In this document: piece after piece, positions 1 through 6,284 of the stretch
Layout of the letters: every line of letters starts with the position of its first letter
Position numbering within the stretch: the stretch's first letter is position 1
Assembly (NCBI GenBank): GCA_007122555.1
Contig: SKTL01000356.1
Coordinates: 1-9,647 of the forward strand
Length of the DNA: 9,647 nt
Reading direction: 5' to 3'
Source: Thermomicrobiaceae bacterium
GTDB taxonomy: Bacteria > Chloroflexota > Chloroflexia > Thermomicrobiales > Thermomicrobiaceae
Position numbers and translations under genes: made by a program
The notes under the pieces: model-generated
What the model was told of the DNA's origin: nothing
Databases searched by the model: none
What the model saw: only the letters and a program-made list of their open reading frames with translations

Positions 1-186
1 CGGACGACGGACGTGACGGGGAAGATCCAGTTGCCGGAGGGTGTCGAGATGGTGATGCCCGGAGACAACGTAGAGATGACGGTCGAGCTGATTCAGCCGA
101 TTGCGATTGAAGAAGGATTGCGGTTCGCGATTCGCGAAGGCGGCCGGACCGTTGGCGCCGGTGTCGTGACCTCGATTATCGAGTAG
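1..186 (+). CDS. tuf: Elongation factor Tu, C-terminal end (partial)
   Basis: The window opens inside this gene; frame 1 reads 61 residues to a TAG stop. EF-Tu is the GTPase that carries aminoacyl-tRNA to the ribosomal A site. The visible part is the end of beta-barrel domain 3, recognised by RTTDVTG at residues 1-7 of the fragment, VMPGDN near residues 18-23, and the family's near-invariant ending [16 protein letters not shown] followed by an isoleucine-rich tail. The GTPase domain and domain 2 lie upstream of the window. No terminator hairpin is seen in the 56 bases before rpmG, so rpmG is probably on the same transcript. Identification is very secure because domain 3 is so conserved. Confidence 0.97.
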   Translation, partial: RTTDVTGKIQLPEGVEMVMPGDNVEMTVELIQPIAIEEGLRFAIREGGRTVGAGVVTSIIE

Positions 187-242
187 AATTACCTGCTGAG
201 ACTGGCGAGCGGCGTTTCACGACGCGTAGAGGATGTGGTATC

Positions 243-413
243 ATGGCGAAGAAGGGCAGAGCTGACCGACACGTCATTACGATGGAATGTACTGAGTGTC
301 GGGAGCGGAACTACACAAGCGAAAAGAATCGGCGGAACGACTCCAGCCGTATCGAGTTGAAGAAGTTCTGCCCGCGTTGCCGAACGCATCAGGTGCATCG
401 GGAAACGCGGTAG
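243..413 (+). CDS. rpmG: 50S ribosomal protein L33 (zinc-ribbon, C+ form)
   Basis: This 56-residue basic protein is ribosomal protein L33 of the large subunit. It starts MAKKG and carries two CxxC pairs, Cys16/Cys19 and Cys43/Cys46, expected to bind one zinc ion; this is the zinc-containing paralogue rather than the cysteine-free form. The conserved middle (Y24, the KNRRN block, LKKFCPRC) and the C-terminal HRETR fit the family, and the length is normal. The ATG has an AGAGG Shine-Dalgarno-like sequence about ten bases upstream (228-232). It sits between tuf and tRNA-Trp, with 27 bases to the tRNA, so tuf, rpmG and the tRNA probably form one transcript. Confidence 0.96.
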   Translation: MAKKGRADRHVITMECTECRERNYTSEKNRRNDSSRIELKKFCPRCRTHQVHRETR

Positions 414-440
414 CCGAGGTCCGACGAAGGTAAGTAGCAC

Positions 441-517
<77 letters not shown>

Positions 518-581
518 CCCTCCAACCCAACGTCCTCGATGACAGTTCTGGAAGGTGGCGTGAAAGCCAAACGAGTCACCG

Positions 582-617
582 TGGGGCAGCGCCGCTGGCA
601 TGCCCCATTGTTTTGTG
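582..617 (+). terminator. Probable intrinsic terminator after tRNA-Trp
   Basis: TGGGGCA (582-588) pairs perfectly with TGCCCCA (601-607). The 12-base loop between them could form a small inner helix instead (CAGC with GCTG). A T-rich tail, TTGTTTTGTG, follows at 608-617. This would end the tuf-rpmG-tRNA-Trp transcript and leave secE-nusG to its own promoter, although no convincing -35/-10 pair was found between 618 and 684. The tail is interrupted by G, so termination may be partial. Confidence 0.6.
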
Positions 618-644
618 ACCGGGAGTCGAAACGTTCACCAGTGA

Positions 645-672
645 CTGGCGGTGCCGCAATCTTCACTGCCAG
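645..672 (+). promoter_or_regulatory. Possible leader hairpin before secE
   Basis: CTGGCGGTG (645-653) can pair over nine positions, with one G-T wobble, with CACTGCCAG (664-672) around a ten-base loop. The 3' arm runs into the AAGGAAGG Shine-Dalgarno of secE (673-680). The 5' arm also belongs to an 11-base palindrome, CCAGTGACTGG (638-648), so two structures exclude each other. No known leader family is recognised here; a regulatory role is inference from position only. Confidence 0.3.
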
Positions 673-684
673 AAGGAAGGTCTA

Positions 685-927
685 ATGGCGACCAGGACCA
701 AATCCAAGGGAAAAGCGACCGAGCGTGAGGCGTCCTCACGTTTTGGCAGTCTTAAACAACTGGTACGCGATACCAGAAATGAGATCAAGAAAGTAACCTG
801 GCCCGATCGCGAGACGACGCGGAATTTGACGATTGTTGTCATCGCCCTCGCGGCGTTTCTTGGAGCTCTTCTGGGCGGCATTGACGCATTGTTTGTCCGC
901 CTGTGGGAAGCGCTTCGGGCGTTTTAG
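685..927 (+). CDS. secE: Preprotein translocase subunit SecE
   Basis: This 80-residue protein is the small essential subunit of the SecYEG channel, which clamps SecY in the cytoplasmic membrane. It is the short, single-span form of the family. A basic cytosolic N-terminus (residues 1-30) precedes the hallmark EIKKVTWPDRETT at 33-45, with the conserved TWP at 38-40, then one hydrophobic segment at about 47-70. The ATG follows a strong AAGGAAGG ribosome-binding site at 673-680. The stop overlaps the AGGAGG site of nusG, and only nine bases separate the two genes, so translation is probably coupled. Confidence 0.96.
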   Translation: MATRTKSKGKATEREASSRFGSLKQLVRDTRNEIKKVTWPDRETTRNLTIVVIALAAFLGALLGGIDALFVRLWEALRAF

Positions 928-936
928 GAGGCAGTC

Positions 937-1581
937 ATGGCACGATCACTCCGTGAACGAATCGCCCAGCGGCGTGCGGAAGCAGGCGGCGGTGTTCTGA
1001 CCGATGAAGCCGCCGACGAGCAATCAGCGGACGATGAATCGCCGGCAGAAGAACTGCCGGGCGACTGGTACGTTGTGCATACCTATTCCGGGTATGAGAA
1101 CAAGGTTCGCCAGAATCTCGATCATCGTGTCGACACGATGGACATGACTGATCAGATCTTCGAAGTGGTTGTGCCCACCCAGGAGGAAGTCGAGATCAAG
1201 TCCGGCCAGCGCCACAGCGTGCAACGGAAGGTGTTTCCGGGCTATGTTCTGGTGCGGATGATCATGAGTGACGAGTCATGGAGTGTCGTTCGCAACACCC
1301 CGGGCGTCACCGGTTTCGTTGGCACCACCGCGAGACCAAGCCCGCTCGCCCGAGACGAGGTTGAGAAGATCCTCAAGGGAATGCACGCGGAGGCTCCGAA
1401 GGTTTCCGTGACACTTGCGCTGGACGACACTGTCCGGATTATTGATGGGCCGTTCAGTGACTTCCGCGGTACTGTTGATGATATTGATCACGAACGAGGC
1501 AAGGTGAAAGTCCTTGTGTCGTTCTTTGGACGCGAGACGCCGGTCACGCTCGATTTCCTGCAGGTTGAACGCGAGGTTTAG
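937..1581 (+). CDS. nusG: Transcription termination/antitermination factor NusG
   Basis: NusG binds RNA polymerase and modulates pausing, Rho termination and coupling to ribosomes. The 214 residues hold an acidic, probably disordered N-terminal extension (about 1-41), an NGN domain beginning GDWYVVHTYSGYE at 42 and including RKVFPGYVLVRM at 97-108 and the TPGVTGFVG segment at 121-129, then a C-terminal KOW domain (about 163-214) with DDTVRIIDGPFSDFRGTV and VSFFGRETPV. The start has an AGGAGG ribosome-binding site that overlaps the secE stop. The N-terminal extension is longer than in E. coli NusG but similar extensions occur in other phyla. It precedes rplK by 89 bases, the classic order. Confidence 0.97.
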   Translation: MARSLRERIAQRRAEAGGGVLTDEAADEQSADDESPAEELPGDWYVVHTYSGYENKVRQNLDHRVDTMDMTDQIFEVVVPTQEEVEIKSGQRHSVQRKVFPGYVLVRMIMSDESWSVVRNTPGVTGFVGTTARPSPLARDEVEKILKGMHAEAPKVSVTLALDDTVRIIDGPFSDFRGTVDDIDHERGKVKVLVSFFGRETPVTLDFLQVEREV

Positions 1582-1623
1582 CCCGGCTCAGGAAGCACAG
1601 GCCGGTTTCGTAACGGAATGATC

Positions 1624-1655
1624 GTGGGAGGGAATGCGGTTCCCGCTCGGACCAC
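1624..1655 (+). promoter_or_regulatory. Ribosomal protein L1 binding site (23S stalk mimic) before rplK
   Basis: Outer stem GTGG (1624-1627) with CCAC (1652-1655), internal-loop strand GAG (1628-1630), inner stem GGAA (1631-1634) with TTCC (1640-1643), and an eight-base 3' loop strand beginning CG (1644-1651). The same plan (GUGG, GAG, a G-rich inner stem, then a loop beginning CGA, then CCAC) is known for the L1-binding stalk of 23S rRNA and for L1 operon mRNA sites. The structure directly abuts the AGGGAGG ribosome-binding site of rplK at 1656-1662, so bound L1 should block translation. A matching copy precedes rplA. L1 binding itself is inference. Confidence 0.75.
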
Positions 1656-1670
1656 AGGGAGGTAAGACAG

Positions 1671-2096
1671 TTGGCCAAGAAGATTCGCGCCTACATCAAA
1701 TTGCAGATTCCGGCTGGCAAGGCGACGCCGGCGCCGCCGATTGGACCGGCCCTCGGTCAGCATGGCGTGGCGATTATGAATTTCTGCAAGGAGTACAACG
1801 AGCGGACGGCCGATATGGCCGGACAGGTTGTCCCCGTGGTTATCACGGTATTCGAAGATCGTTCGTTTACATTCATCACCAAGACTCCGCCAGCATCAGA
1901 GATGCTTCGTCAGGCGGCGGGAGTCGATAAAGGCGCAAGCAACGTTAAGACCGAGACGGCCGGCCAGGTCACCCGCGATCAGGTTCGCGAGATCGCCGAG
2001 ACCAAGATGGCTGACCTGAATGCGGTCGATATTGAAGGCGCCATGTTGCAGGTTGAGGGGACAGCGCGGAGTATGGGGCTACGCGTCGTCGACTAA
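1671..2096 (+). CDS. rplK: 50S ribosomal protein L11
   Basis: L11 forms the base of the GTPase-associated stalk with 23S rRNA helices 43/44. At 141 residues it has the usual length. The N-terminal domain carries the [11 protein letters not shown] motif (22-32), and the C-terminal RNA-binding domain includes KTPPAS (71-76), a GxKxGS-like loop near 84-90 and the signature [14 protein letters not shown] ending (seen as [12 protein letters not shown], 128-139). The start is TTG at 1671, eight bases after AGGGAGG; no ATG in frame gives the conserved MAKKI start. A weak start codon directly after an L1-site hairpin fits translational control. Cotranscription with rplA is likely. Confidence 0.96.
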   Translation: MAKKIRAYIKLQIPAGKATPAPPIGPALGQHGVAIMNFCKEYNERTADMAGQVVPVVITVFEDRSFTFITKTPPASEMLRQAAGVDKGASNVKTETAGQVTRDQVREIAETKMADLNAVDIEGAMLQVEGTARSMGLRVVD

Positions 2097-2127
2097 CCTT
2101 GATCAACACGCCGACTATCGGATGAAT

Positions 2128-2157
2128 GTGGGAGGGTAAATAGCCCGTTTGCACCAC
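2128..2157 (+). promoter_or_regulatory. Second ribosomal protein L1 binding site, before rplA
   Basis: Outer stem GTGG (2128-2131) with CCAC (2154-2157), loop strand GAG (2132-2134), inner stem GGT (2135-2137) with GCC (2143-2145) closing an AAATA loop, and an eight-base 3' loop strand beginning CG (2146-2153). The plan matches the site before rplK, while inner stem, hairpin loop and 3' loop differ in sequence; what is conserved is the set L1 is expected to read. The site abuts the GAGAGGAG ribosome-binding region (2158-2165) of rplA. Direct autoregulation of L1 is inferred. Confidence 0.72.
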
Positions 2158-2174
2158 GAGAGGAGCCTGAACAG

Positions 2175-2906
2175 ATGCCAAAGCATGGCAAGAAGTACCT
2201 CGAAGCAGCCAAGCAGATTGAAGAAGGCAAGCTCTATTCGCCGGAAGAAGCTGTCGAGCTGGTGAAGAAAATTGCATTTGCGAATTTCGATGAGACGATC
2301 GAAGCGCACTTTCGCCTGGGTATCGATCCTCGTCAGGCCGACCAGCAGCTTCGGACGTCGGTGACGCTGCCGAATGGAACCGGTAAGACAACCCGCGTTC
2401 TCGTGTTTGCCGCCGGTGAAGCGGAGAAGATTGCCCAAGATGCCGGGGCGGATTATGTCGGCAGTGATGATCTGGTCCAGAAGATCCAGGAAGGCTGGCT
2501 GGAGTTCGACGCCGCGGTTGCCGTCGCCGATCAAATGAGCAAGGTCGGTGGACTTGGCCGAATTCTCGGTCGTCGTGGACTGATGCCGAACCCGCGCTCT
2601 GGCACGGTCGTGCGAGAAGTTGACGATCTTCCGCGAGTTATCAGCGAACTCAAGGGCGGCCGGATCGAGTTCCGAAATGATCGCACGGGACTGTTGCACG
2701 TTGAAGTGGGCAAGAAGAGCTTCAACGAGCAGCAGCTTCTGGAGAACTTCAACGCCATTGTGGAAACGGTCTTCCGGGAGAAGCCCGAAGGCATCAAGGG
2801 CATCTATTGCCGCAGCATCACGCTGACGAGTACAATGGGCCCTGGCGTTCCGGTGGACGTTAGCCTTGCTCAGCAGGCTGCGGGCCAGTCGGCGACAGCG
2901 GCGTAA
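2175..2906 (+). CDS. rplA: 50S ribosomal protein L1
   Basis: L1 binds the mobile stalk of 23S rRNA that helps release deacylated tRNA from the E site, and represses its own operon by binding an mRNA mimic. The 243-residue product has the family pattern: basic start MPKHGKKY, SPEEAVELVKK (22-32), the VTLPNGTGK segment (63-71), the diagnostic GGLGRILGRRGLMPNPRSGTV (125-145; key LMPNP at 136-140) and a C-terminal domain with KSFNEQQLLENF and the SITLTSTMGPG ending. A short alanine/glutamine-rich tail follows. The ATG is served by GAGGAG at 2160-2165. An L1-site-like hairpin lies just upstream. Confidence 0.97.
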   Translation: MPKHGKKYLEAAKQIEEGKLYSPEEAVELVKKIAFANFDETIEAHFRLGIDPRQADQQLRTSVTLPNGTGKTTRVLVFAAGEAEKIAQDAGADYVGSDDLVQKIQEGWLEFDAAVAVADQMSKVGGLGRILGRRGLMPNPRSGTVVREVDDLPRVISELKGGRIEFRNDRTGLLHVEVGKKSFNEQQLLENFNAIVETVFREKPEGIKGIYCRSITLTSTMGPGVPVDVSLAQQAAGQSATAA

Positions 2907-2940
2907 CGCATCGGACGCGTAACAAGTTAGTAAGCTCGCT

Positions 2941-3027
2941 CGAGACCGCTGGAGCCCACGGGCTTAATTTTCCAGCCGAGGCGATCAAGGATGAGTATCC
3001 GGACAGTGCACAGTGTGTGCTGGACTC
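2941..3027 (+). promoter_or_regulatory. L10 (rplJ) leader RNA
   Basis: The 196 bases between rplA and rplJ are structured. GCTGGA (2948-2953) pairs with TCCAGC (2971-2976), enclosing a GCCC/GGGC hairpin (2954-2963) and an unpaired TTAATTT. Flanks read GAGACC on the left and CGAGGCGATC on the right, resembling the conserved core of bacterial L10 leaders that bind the L10-L12 complex. A second stem follows (GAGT..CC at 2993-3000 with GGACTC at 3022-3027, GCACA 3008-3012 with TGTGC 3016-3020). GGGCTT at 2960-2965 is complementary to the 5' arm (AAGCCC, 3028-3033) of the terminator downstream, so an antiterminator is possible. Boundaries are approximate; the family match is from memory. Confidence 0.68.
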
Positions 3028-3064
3028 AAGCCCTTGCGCCTGCAGCGCAAGGGCTTTCTTGTTT
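3028..3064 (+). terminator. Intrinsic terminator / attenuator in the rplJ leader
   Basis: AAGCCCTTGCGC (3028-3039) pairs perfectly over 12 bp with GCGCAAGGGCTT (3045-3056) around CTGCA, followed by TCTTGTTT (3057-3064). It lies 39 bases before the rplJ start and within the operon, which suggests attenuation rather than a simple end. Known L10 leaders in Firmicutes use such a terminator under L10-L12 control; that it works this way here is inference. Confidence 0.85.
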
Positions 3065-3085
3065 GCCCGCGTACGAAGTCTGTTC

Positions 3086-3099
3086 AGAAAGGGGGTGAG
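3086..3099 (+). promoter_or_regulatory. Strong ribosome-binding site that fixes the rplJ start
   Basis: AGAAAGGGGGTGAG matches the complement of the 16S rRNA 3' end (AGAAAGGAGGTGAT) at 12 of 14 positions. It places the start at GTG 3103, seven bases after the GG core, and argues against any in-frame start further upstream. Confidence 0.8.
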
Positions 3100-3102
3100 A
3101 AC

Positions 3103-3633
3103 GTGCCAACACCGAAGAAGTACCAGGAAGTCGAAGAGATTACCGAGCTTCTGAAAGGGTCATCGCTGACGATTTTGACGAACTATCGTGGTCTGTCTGT
3201 CGCGCAGTTGCAGAGCTTTCGAAAGAATCTTCGAGAGAACGGCGGATCGTTCCGTGTTGTGAAGAACACGCTGACCGGCATTGCTGCGGACAATGCCGAG
3301 ATGAGCGAGATCCGGGAGTTCCTTGAGGGTCCGACGGCGATTGTAACATCCGGCGAGGATCTCGTCGGACCAGCCAAGACGACCCGGGAAATGGTCCGAA
3401 CATCTCGAATCCTCGAGATCAAAGCTGGCATCCTGGAGGGAAGCCTGGTTTCGGCGGCGGAGGTAGAGCGGCTGGCGACACTGCCAAGCCGTGAGGAACT
3501 GCTGGCGAAGGTTGTCGGCGGCTTGAATGCGCCGCTGGCGGGTATGGTCGGCGTCCTGTCCGGACCGATCCGGTCGCTCGCATACGTTCTGCAGGCGCGC
3601 GCATCGCAGCTTGAAGAGGGTGGCGGATCATAG
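3103..3633 (+). CDS. rplJ: 50S ribosomal protein L10
   Basis: L10 anchors the L7/L12 dimers to the ribosome stalk and, with them, represses its own mRNA. From GTG 3103 the product is 176 residues, [17 protein letters not shown] at the start, with the family's [18 protein letters not shown] (27-44), the KNTLTGIAA block (about 54-62), EGPTAIV (74-80) and the [22 protein letters not shown] segment (near 124-145). The C-terminal helix (about 145-170) is the L12-docking region. The open frame runs further up to 3013, but that stretch crosses the terminator hairpin and would give an atypical N-terminus; the strong ribosome-binding site supports GTG 3103. Confidence 0.95.
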   Translation: MPTPKKYQEVEEITELLKGSSLTILTNYRGLSVAQLQSFRKNLRENGGSFRVVKNTLTGIAADNAEMSEIREFLEGPTAIVTSGEDLVGPAKTTREMVRTSRILEIKAGILEGSLVSAAEVERLATLPSREELLAKVVGGLNAPLAGMVGVLSGPIRSLAYVLQARASQLEEGGGS

Positions 3634-3706
3634 TCCGAACGGCATGAATGCATCGACGTTTCAACGCAGCGAAATCGTAGACGAAAGATTGAAAGGAAGA
3701 ACAACA

Positions 3707-4096
3707 ATGGCGCTTGGCCAGGAGAAGATGGAAGAGCTGATTCAGACGATCGAGCAGATGACCGTACTCGAACTCTCTGAGCTCGTTAAGGAGCTCGAAG
3801 ACCGGTTTGGCGTTGTGGCCGCCGCTCCGGCCGCCGCCGCCGCTGCTCCGGCTGCTGCCGGCGCTGACGAGGAAGCTGAGGAACAAACCGAGTTCGATGT
3901 CATACTGACGGACATCGGTTCGCAGAAGATTCAGGTCATTAAGGCCGTCCGCGAGCTGACCCAGCTTGGCCTCAAGGAAGCGAAGGACATGGTCGAGGCG
4001 ACTCCGAAGGCGATCAAGGAAGGCGTCAACAAAGAAGAAGCCGACGCCGCCAAAGCCCGCCTCGAAGAAGCTGGCGCAACAGTCGAGCTCAAGTAA
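3707..4096 (+). CDS. rplL: 50S ribosomal protein L7/L12
   Basis: L7/L12 is the multicopy stalk protein that recruits and stimulates translational GTPases. The 129 residues show an N-terminal dimerisation and L10-binding helical domain (about 1-33), an alanine/proline-rich flexible hinge followed by an acidic stretch (37-60), and the conserved C-terminal domain from EFDVIL (62-67) through [24 protein letters not shown] (74-97), whose helix contacts EF-Tu and EF-G, to the final ATVELK. The ATG at 3707 follows GAAAGGAAGA (3691-3700); earlier in-frame codons overlap rplJ and lack similarity. It is 73 bases downstream of rplJ. A terminator follows, so it ends the operon. Confidence 0.97.
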   Translation: MALGQEKMEELIQTIEQMTVLELSELVKELEDRFGVVAAAPAAAAAAPAAAGADEEAEEQTEFDVILTDIGSQKIQVIKAVRELTQLGLKEAKDMVEATPKAIKEGVNKEEADAAKARLEEAGATVELK

Positions 4097-4114
4097 GCTC
4101 GTAAACGAACACCG

Positions 4115-4172
4115 GTGCACAGGGAACTTGCCATATCTCGCGGCGGGTTCCCGTTGCACTTTTGAGTGTTTT
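4115..4172 (+). terminator. Intrinsic terminator after rplL
   Basis: GTGCA (4115-4119) pairs with TGCAC (4155-4159) and GGGAAC (4122-4127) with GTTCCC (4147-4152), separated by a 2x2 internal loop; GCC (4130-4132) and GGC (4142-4144) can close the large apical loop. TTTT and a second TTTT lie in the tail (4160-4172). It ends the ribosomal protein operon 18 bases after the rplL stop. Confidence 0.7.
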
Positions 4173-4191
4173 GACCGGGCTATGCTATACT
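4162..4191 (+). promoter_or_regulatory. Promoter for tRNA-Pro (extended -10)
   Basis: TTGAGT (4162-4167) lies 18 bases before TATACT (4186-4191), which is preceded by TGC, giving an extended -10 element. Initiation about seven bases downstream, near 4198, would leave a leader of about six bases before the tRNA at 4204. The -35 sits in the T-rich tail of the rplL terminator. Confidence 0.6.
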
Positions 4192-4203
4192 TCAGAACGA
4201 ATT

Positions 4204-4280
<77 letters not shown>

Positions 4281-4314
4281 GATTCAGCTCAATGCCTCAC
4301 TTCATAAATCCATC

Positions 4315-4337
4315 CGTTCCCGGAACGACAGACCGGG
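4315..4337 (+). promoter_or_regulatory. Dyad / alternative hairpins before the ANTAR regulator gene
   Basis: CGTTCC and GGAACG flank one base (4315-4327), a near-perfect 13-base palindrome. The overlapping CCCGG (4319-4323) and CCGGG (4333-4337) form a second possible hairpin with a nine-base loop; the two exclude each other. Neither has a T-tract. An operator or RNA control site is possible, but nothing in the sequence proves it. Confidence 0.3.
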
Positions 4338-4361
4338 TGTGTGTCAGTAAGGTGATTCGTT

Positions 4362-4964
4362 ATGGTTGACGAAGCACGGCGGCCGCGCATAGTGATTGCT
4401 GATGACGAATCAATCATCAGGATGGATCTGAAGGAAATCCTTACCCAGCTGGGCTATGACGTCGTTGGTGAGGCCAGCGATGGTCGAACTGCCCTGGAGC
4501 TCGCCCGAAAGCTTCAACCTGATCTCGTCATCCTGGACATCAAAATGCCAACAATGGACGGTATCGAGGCCGCCGAATGCGTCACGCACGAGGGGCTCGC
4601 CCCGGTGGTGCTCCTTACCGCGTATAGCGAAAAGGCGCTCATTGGCCGGGCAAAGAATGCGGGTGTCTCGGGATATCTGGTGAAGCCGTTTCGCGAAAGC
4701 GAGCTAATGCCCGTGATCGAGCTTGCGCTGGCCCGGTTTGGCGAAATGAAGGGCATGGAGTCCGAGGTTGACGAGCTCCGTGAGAAGCTGGAGGCCCGCA
4801 AAACGATCGAACGGGCTAAAGGGATGCTTATGGACGTCCACGGACTGACCGAGGCTGAAGCGTTCAACAGGATGCGTCGAACCAGCATGGATTCCCGCAA
4901 ATCAATGCGGGAAGTTGCGGACGCGATCTTGCTGACGCACCAGGTCGAGTCTCGATCGAGTTAA
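4362..4964 (+). CDS. ANTAR-domain response regulator (PdtaR/Rv1626-like)
   Basis: A 200-residue two-domain regulator. The REC domain (about 8-125) has the acidic pair D14/D15, the phosphoacceptor D59 in VILDIKMP, T86, Y105 and the conserved K108-P109. A helical linker (about 130-147, EVDELREKLEARK) leads into an ANTAR domain (about 138-193) with TIERAKGMLMDVHGLTEAEAF and RRTSMDSRKSMREVADAIL. ANTAR proteins of the AmiR/NasT/PdtaR group bind paired hexaloop hairpins in mRNA and cause antitermination; PdtaR is activated by the kinase PdtaS. No partner kinase is in the window. The ATG follows AAGGTGATT at 4349-4357. It lies 81 bases after tRNA-Pro and converges on cdaR. Targets are unknown. Confidence 0.93.
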   Translation: MVDEARRPRIVIADDESIIRMDLKEILTQLGYDVVGEASDGRTALELARKLQPDLVILDIKMPTMDGIEAAECVTHEGLAPVVLLTAYSEKALIGRAKNAGVSGYLVKPFRESELMPVIELALARFGEMKGMESEVDELREKLEARKTIERAKGMLMDVHGLTEAEAFNRMRRTSMDSRKSMREVADAILLTHQVESRSS

Positions 4965-4982
4965 CGGCGATGTACATGCCGA

Positions 4983-6284
4983 TCAGCCTTCGTCATCGTT
5001 TTCGCGGACGCCTTGTGACTGCGTTACGGTGACGCCCATGAACTCCGGCTCGATCTCCCGGTATTGAACCTGAGCAGGAACAATCACTCGCACCTCGAAG
5101 TCATAGTTCCCCGGTTCCGCATTGGCGACATTGATGAACACCGTGATGTCATCGGACTCGACTGCCTCTACCGCCGTGCGGGATCCTTCAAGCGTGACCG
5201 ACGCCGTGTCGCTAGCAAGCTCGATCATCGTGTTCGGAGCAGCGTTCATGATGCCGATCGGAATCTCGGAGATCTCGCGCTGATGGACTTGCCGCCGGAT
5301 CTCGATAGAGACATGGACGGTATCCTCGTCAACGGTGATCTCTGCCGGGATCCGGGATTGATCGATCTCGACATCCCGCACGATCTGAGATTCGTCCCAA
5401 CCGGCGACGTCAATTGGCGTCGTCGTGAGGAAGAATACGTTTGAGAGTTCCTCCTCCGGTCCGTCCACGATAACCTCGTCGGTGGGCAAGACCGTCGTAC
5501 GTATGAGATCGTGACCGGGGGCAAGAGCGTCGTCCCCGACGATCACCGGAATGATCTTTCGAACCTGTCCACGGACGTCGAGTGTGACCGTCACACTGAT
5601 TTCGGACGGATCGATCTGAATTCCGTGAATCTCATTGTCGTGTTCGTCAAGCAGCATCGGTTCAATCGTGTCGGTGAAGCTGGACGTTCGCCCGTCAACC
5701 TGAATTTCGAGAACGGCTCGCTCGATCTGCTGAATTGTCCGGTCCGGACCAGATACAGCGACGGTGTCTTCATCAAACTCAATCGATCGGACCTGATAGT
5801 TAGCCGGGACGTCTTCCGGTTCGCGAACCGAAACCGGAATGTCCTCGCGGGTGTTCATCTGATCAATGACGAGAGCCACCGTTTCGGGCGCGACATCCCG
5901 TATGCGGACGTCTGACGGAACATCAACGCTGACATCAACCTCATGATCGCCAGTCTGGTCAATCTCGGACATATCGGCCGACGCGACAACGCTGTCCCGC
6001 TCCAGTGGCGTAATGATGCTCTGTGGACCCTGGACCGTGATATCCACGGTTGGGAGTTCGCCGACGATCTCAAAGGTTTCCTGAAGGTTTTCGACTGTCA
6101 CGGTGATCCCCCCCAGTACGCGCGTGGTCTCCGGGTCATTCTGGTAGGTAACCCAGGCCCAGAGTCCAAAGGCGAGCACCATCGACAGGAGGAACCGGAG
6201 GAGGTTCCCGGTGTCGAAGAACCGGCGCACACTCGCCAGGACTTGACGCAGTCGTTGAGGCAGCATCACACGACGATCGGTCAT
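4983..6284 (-). CDS. cdaR: YbbR-domain protein, CdaA regulator (CdaR)
   Basis: A 433-residue membrane-anchored protein. After a basic cytosolic N-terminus, one hydrophobic segment (about 29-47, rich in L, F, W) would place the rest outside the membrane. The remainder reads as four YbbR-type beta repeats, at about 53-140, 148-236, 243-328 and 336-421, each with a V-x-G-P/S-type turn such as VQGP (84-87), VSGP (177-180), VDGP (273-276) and LEGS (365-368). The tail is acidic. In Firmicutes YbbR/CdaR binds and tunes the diadenylate cyclase CdaA. Its start codon overlaps the cdaA stop by four bases (ATGA), indicating translational coupling. glmM, the usual third gene, is not adjacent. Confidence 0.9.
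   Translation of the reverse strand: MTDRRVMLPQRLRQVLASVRRFFDTGNLLRFLLSMVLAFGLWAWVTYQNDPETTRVLGGITVTVENLQETFEIVGELPTVDITVQGPQSIITPLERDSVVASADMSEIDQTGDHEVDVSVDVPSDVRIRDVAPETVALVIDQMNTREDIPVSVREPEDVPANYQVRSIEFDEDTVAVSGPDRTIQQIERAVLEIQVDGRTSSFTDTIEPMLLDEHDNEIHGIQIDPSEISVTVTLDVRGQVRKIIPVIVGDDALAPGHDLIRTTVLPTDEVIVDGPEEELSNVFFLTTTPIDVAGWDESQIVRDVEIDQSRIPAEITVDEDTVHVSIEIRRQVHQREISEIPIGIMNAAPNTMIELASDTASVTLEGSRTAVEAVESDDITVFINVANAEPGNYDFEVRVIVPAQVQYREIEPEFMGVTVTQSQGVRENDDEG

Noticed and set aside
3013..3102. Upstream extension of the rplJ reading frame by 30 codons
   Set aside because: It runs through the terminator hairpin and has a non-L10 sequence; the strong ribosome-binding site at 3086-3099 fixes GTG 3103.
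3527..3706. Upstream extension of the rplL frame by 60 codons
   Set aside because: It overlaps rplJ in another frame, and the protein similarity begins at ATG 3707 after a good ribosome-binding site.
3815..3890. GCC/GCT-rich repeat tract as a possible DNA repeat element
   Set aside because: It encodes the alanine-rich hinge of L7/L12, a normal feature of that protein.
4281..4361. ANTAR target (paired hexaloop hairpins) ahead of the regulator's own gene
   Set aside because: The hairpins that can form have three- or nine-base loops, not hexaloops with the expected A and G, so autoregulation of this type is not supported.
5064..5915. Plus-strand open frames inside cdaR
   Set aside because: They are antisense to the YbbR repeats, whose own reading frame is clearly coding.
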